Source of the DNA: Parvimonas sp015257355 | GTDB lineage: Bacteria > Bacillota > Clostridia > Tissierellales > Peptoniphilaceae | Length of the DNA: 64,000 nucleotides | Direction: 5' to 3' (one strand) | NCBI RefSeq assembly: GCF_050262165.1 | Contig: NZ_CP189844.1 | Part shown: positions 61,682-64,000 of the stretch, one piece after another | Position numbering within the stretch: position 1 is the stretch's first letter | How the letters are laid out: every line of letters starts with the position of its first letter | The notes under the pieces: model-generated | Databases searched by the model: none | The model's input: the letters and a program-made list of their open reading frames with translations, nothing else | Told to the model about the DNA's origin: nothing | Made by a program: the position numbers and the translations under genes

Positions 61682-61933
61682 ATGTCAAACGAATTTAATG
61701 AAACAATGAGAATTGAAATACCAAGGGATAAAAAAAGTGTTAAAGAAATAATAAAAATTGTTTATTCAGCACTTGAAAATAAGGGATATAATCCTAAAGA
61801 TCAAATAATAGGATATATTCTTTCAGGAGATCCTACTTATATAACTAGTTATAATAATGCTAGAGGCTTAATTAGACAAGTAAGTAGAGATGAAATTCTT
61901 GAAGAGTTTCTAGAAAATTATATAAAAGATTAA
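61682..61933 (+). CDS. ireB: IreB family regulatory phosphoprotein (UPF0297)
   Basis: 83 aa. The conserved core reads IIGYILSGDPTYITSYNNAR. In Enterococcus IreB is a substrate of the IreK Ser/Thr kinase and a negative regulator of cephalosporin resistance. Gene order alaS-ireB-ruvX is conserved across Firmicutes. AGGAGGG precedes the ATG. Confidence 0.93.
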   Translation: MSNEFNETMRIEIPRDKKSVKEIIKIVYSALENKGYNPKDQIIGYILSGDPTYITSYNNARGLIRQVSRDEILEEFLENYIKD

Positions 61934-61967
61934 AAGTTTCCCGGCAATAATCTTGCCGGGGCTTTTA
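61932..61967 (+). terminator. GC-rich hairpin between ireB and ruvX
   Basis: CCCGGCAA (61940-61947) pairs with TTGCCGGG (61953-61960), and outer AAAAG/CTTTT pairs close it. The T stretch is short (four), so it may be an attenuator rather than a full terminator. The ruvX ribosome site is about 10 nt downstream. Confidence 0.6.
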
Positions 61968-61988
61968 CATGAGGAAAAAGAGGTATTT

Positions 61989-62414
61989 ATGAATAGATAT
62001 ATGGCTTTAGATGTAGGTGATAGAACAATAGGTGTAGCAATAAGTGATCCTTTATTTATCATGGCTCAAGGACATAGTACAATATTTAGAGAAACACTAG
62101 AAAAAGATCTAGACTCACTAAAAGAAATAATTACAAAAGAAAATATAATTAAGATTATAATTGGTCTTCCTAAAAATATGAATAATTCTATAGGTCCACA
62201 AGGCGAAAAAGTTTTAACTTTTGTTAATGATTTGAAAAATTTTTTATTGGAAAATAAATTAGACATAGAGATAATTATGCAAGATGAAAGACTTACAACA
62301 GTAAGTGCTGAAAGAATTTTAATAGAAGGAAATATGAGCAGAAAAAAAAGAAAACAAGTAATTGACAAAGTAGCTGCTACATATATTCTACAATCTTACT
62401 TAGATAGAAAATAG
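61989..62414 (+). CDS. ruvX: Holliday junction resolvase-like protein RuvX (YqgF)
   Basis: 141 aa from ATG 61989 (AGAGGT upstream); a longer reading would start inside the GC-rich hairpin. RNase H-like fold with ALDVGDRTIGVAISDP (Asp8), IIGLPKN and MQDERLTT. Required for 16S rRNA 5'-end maturation in E. coli; also described as a Holliday junction resolvase. Part of the alaS-ireB-ruvX cluster. Confidence 0.94.
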   Translation: MNRYMALDVGDRTIGVAISDPLFIMAQGHSTIFRETLEKDLDSLKEIITKENIIKIIIGLPKNMNNSIGPQGEKVLTFVNDLKNFLLENKLDIEIIMQDERLTTVSAERILIEGNMSRKKRKQVIDKVAATYILQSYLDRK

Positions 62415-62424
62415 GAGTGACGAA

Positions 62425-62661
62425 GTGGAACGTTTTGAAGCTTATGATGAAAATGGAAAAAAGATAATTTTTGAATTAGTTGAAACTTTTGGTATGAATG
62501 ATAGTGAATACGCAGTTTTAAATTCAGAAGATGATGTAAACACATATATTTTAAAAATAATATATGATAAAGATGGAAATATAAATTTAGAAGGAATAGA
62601 TGATGAAGAACTTTCTGATGCAATAGAAGTTTATGAGGAGTTAAAGTCAGAAAAAGAATAA
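62425..62661 (+). CDS. DUF1292 domain protein
   Basis: 78 aa from GTG 62425 after AGGAGTG. Acidic, with the DUF1292 pattern: KIIFELVETFGMNDSEYAVL, then TYILKIIYDKDG and a helical Glu-rich end. Always near ruvX in Firmicutes (YrzB in Bacillus); function unknown. Confidence 0.87.
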   Translation: MERFEAYDENGKKIIFELVETFGMNDSEYAVLNSEDDVNTYILKIIYDKDGNINLEGIDDEELSDAIEVYEELKSEKE

Positions 62662-62680
62662 AATAAAAAGGAGAATTGTT

Positions 62681-63124
62681 ATGGATGTTAAAGAGATGAA
62701 AAAGTTGTTAGTAGAAAACAACTATAAGATTACAAAACAAAGAGAAATTGTTTTTAATGTCTTAAACGAAAACAAAGGTAATCATTTAAGTCCAGAAGAA
62801 CTACATGAAATCGCAAGTAAATACGATAAAGATTTAGGTATAGCAACTGTTTATCGTACGCTTGTAATTTTTGATAAGATGAATTTAGTTCATAAATTGG
62901 ATTTTGATGATAAAAGATATAGATATGAAATTATAAGAGATGATGACAAACATCAACACCACCACCTAATTTGTAAGGATTGTGGAAAAATTTTAGAAGT
63001 AGAAGAAGACTATCTAGATACTTTAGAAGAAATTATTGAAGAAAAATATAAATTTAAAGTTTCAAACCACGATTTAAAATTCTATGGAAGTTGCTCAGAT
63101 TGTTTAAATCTTGAAAAAAAATAG
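62681..63124 (+). CDS. Fur family transcriptional regulator
   Basis: 147 aa. Winged helix DNA-binding domain with ITKQREIVFNVL and LGIATVYRTLVIFDKM, then the dimerisation domain with metal site KHQHHHLICKDCGK and a second pair CSDC. Two CxxC pairs indicate a structural zinc. The residues at the regulatory site are Glu (in YRYEI and KILEVE) where PerR has Asp, so it looks more like Fur (iron) than a peroxide sensor. AAGGAG lies before the ATG. Its position after ruvX-DUF1292 is conserved in clostridia. Confidence 0.92.
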   Translation: MDVKEMKKLLVENNYKITKQREIVFNVLNENKGNHLSPEELHEIASKYDKDLGIATVYRTLVIFDKMNLVHKLDFDDKRYRYEIIRDDDKHQHHHLICKDCGKILEVEEDYLDTLEEIIEEKYKFKVSNHDLKFYGSCSDCLNLEKK

Positions 63125-63136
63125 GAGATTATTGTT

Positions 63137-64000
63137 GTGCAAAAAAATAAAAAGAAAACTTTAAAGATGATACCTTTAGGTGGAGTTGGTGAAATAGGTA
63201 AGAATATGTCTATTTTGGAATATGATGATGAAATTATCATTTTAGATTGTGGTATGACATTTCCAGATGATGATATGCCAGGTATAGATATTGTAATTCC
63301 AGATATTACCTATTTAATGAAAAATATAGACAAGGTTAAAGCACTTTTTTTGACACATGGTCATGAAGATCATATAGGTTCTGTTCCATATATACTAAAA
63401 AAAATAAATGTACCAGTTTATGGAACTAAGTTAACATTAGGTTTAGTTGAAAGCAAATTACAAGAGCATAATTTGAGCAAAGAAAATTTGCATTTAGTAA
63501 ATGCAGGAGAAACAATTAAAACTAAACATTTTTCTGTTGAATTTATAAGAGCTTGTCATAGTATTCCAGATAGTGTTAGTTTTGGGATAAAGACACCAGT
63601 TGGAAATATTCTTTTCACTGGAGATTTTAAAATTGACTATACACCTATTGATGGTGATAAAATGGATTTGCACCGTATTGCTCAATGGGGAATGGATGGC
63701 GTAATGCTTTTGTGTGCTGATAGTACAAATGTAGAAAGACCAGGTTATACAATGAGTGAAAGTTCAGTAGGAGATACTTTTGTTGAACTTTTTAGTAAAG
63801 CTCAAGGTAGAATTATTGTTGCAACATTTGCGTCAAATTTACATCGTGTTCAACAGATCATAAAGGCTGCTGAAAAATTTAATAGAAAAGTTGCAATTTC
63901 AGGTCGTTCTATGGTTAATGTTATTAAAGTAGCTACTGAATTAAATAAATTAGAAATAGAAGAAGGTACTTTAATAGATTTGAATAATATTAATAAATAT
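63137..64000 (+). CDS. rnjA: Ribonuclease J, N-terminal part (runs off the window)
   Basis: 288 codons visible from GTG 63137 (AGGAG 9 nt before), no stop before the right edge. Metallo-beta-lactamase domain with HGHEDH (His74, His76, Asp78, His79), preceded by LDCGMTFPDDDMPGID, and GDFKIDYTP; then the beta-CASP domain begins (ASNLHRVQQI). RNase J is the 5'-3' exonuclease/endonuclease for mRNA decay and rRNA maturation in Gram-positives. Confidence 0.93.
   Translation, partial: MQKNKKKTLKMIPLGGVGEIGKNMSILEYDDEIIILDCGMTFPDDDMPGIDIVIPDITYLMKNIDKVKALFLTHGHEDHIGSVPYILKKINVPVYGTKLTLGLVESKLQEHNLSKENLHLVNAGETIKTKHFSVEFIRACHSIPDSVSFGIKTPVGNILFTGDFKIDYTPIDGDKMDLHRIAQWGMDGVMLLCADSTNVERPGYTMSESSVGDTFVELFSKAQGRIIVATFASNLHRVQQIIKAAEKFNRKVAISGRSMVNVIKVATELNKLEIEEGTLIDLNNINKY

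Overview
The window looks like a chromosomal segment of an AT-rich, low-GC Gram-positive anaerobe. A Peptoniphilaceae-type organism such as Parvimonas is my best guess, but this is inference: no 16S or other strict marker is present. Support comes from strong Shine-Dalgarno sites (AGGAGG), frequent TTG/GTG starts, AGA as the main arginine codon, an LPXTG surface protein, lipobox lipoproteins, RNase J, IreB, and a Firmicutes-style tig-clpP-clpX-lon-ysxC block.

Left part (1-11.4 kb): a 2-oxoacid (acetoin or pyruvate) dehydrogenase operon with the end of E1alpha, then E1beta, E2 and E3, followed by a lipoate ligase. The E2 has two subunit-binding domains and no lipoyl domain; the lipoyl domain sits on the E3. 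Next come typA, murA, recD2 and comF. From 11.4 to 16.5 kb is a PhnD-C-E-E type ABC importer operon ending in a signal-less 5'-nucleotidase family phosphatase. From 16.5 to 22.4 kb are xth (minus), a phosphohexomutase, a small unknown protein, tRNA-Leu(CAA), upp, a lipoprotein and a LigB-type dioxygenase homologue.

Middle (22.4-38.7 kb): trigger factor, ClpP, ClpX, Lon and YsxC (protein quality control and ribosome assembly); an LPXTG-anchored thioester-domain adhesin with five near-identical Cna-B-like repeats behind a perfect consensus promoter; the peptidases PepC and PepF; purB (minus); a membrane-anchored polysaccharide deacetylase; and rmuC.

Right part (38.7-64 kb): the long S10-spc-alpha ribosomal protein operon with secY, adk, a KOW protein, infA, rpoA and rplQ. 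It has a structured leader with a terminator-like hairpin and an rpsN of foreign appearance. A minus-strand pair follows: an orphan substrate-binding lipoprotein and a cytoplasmic-type molybdopterin oxidoreductase, the most accessory-looking and least explained unit here. The window ends with a cysteine desulfurase, an AI-2E family membrane protein, alaS, ireB, ruvX, a DUF1292 protein, a Fur-family regulator and the start of an RNase J gene cut by the window edge.

No insertion sequence, prophage, CRISPR array or rRNA gene was seen. Nearly all transcription units end in clear hairpin-plus-T terminators, several of them bidirectional between convergent genes.
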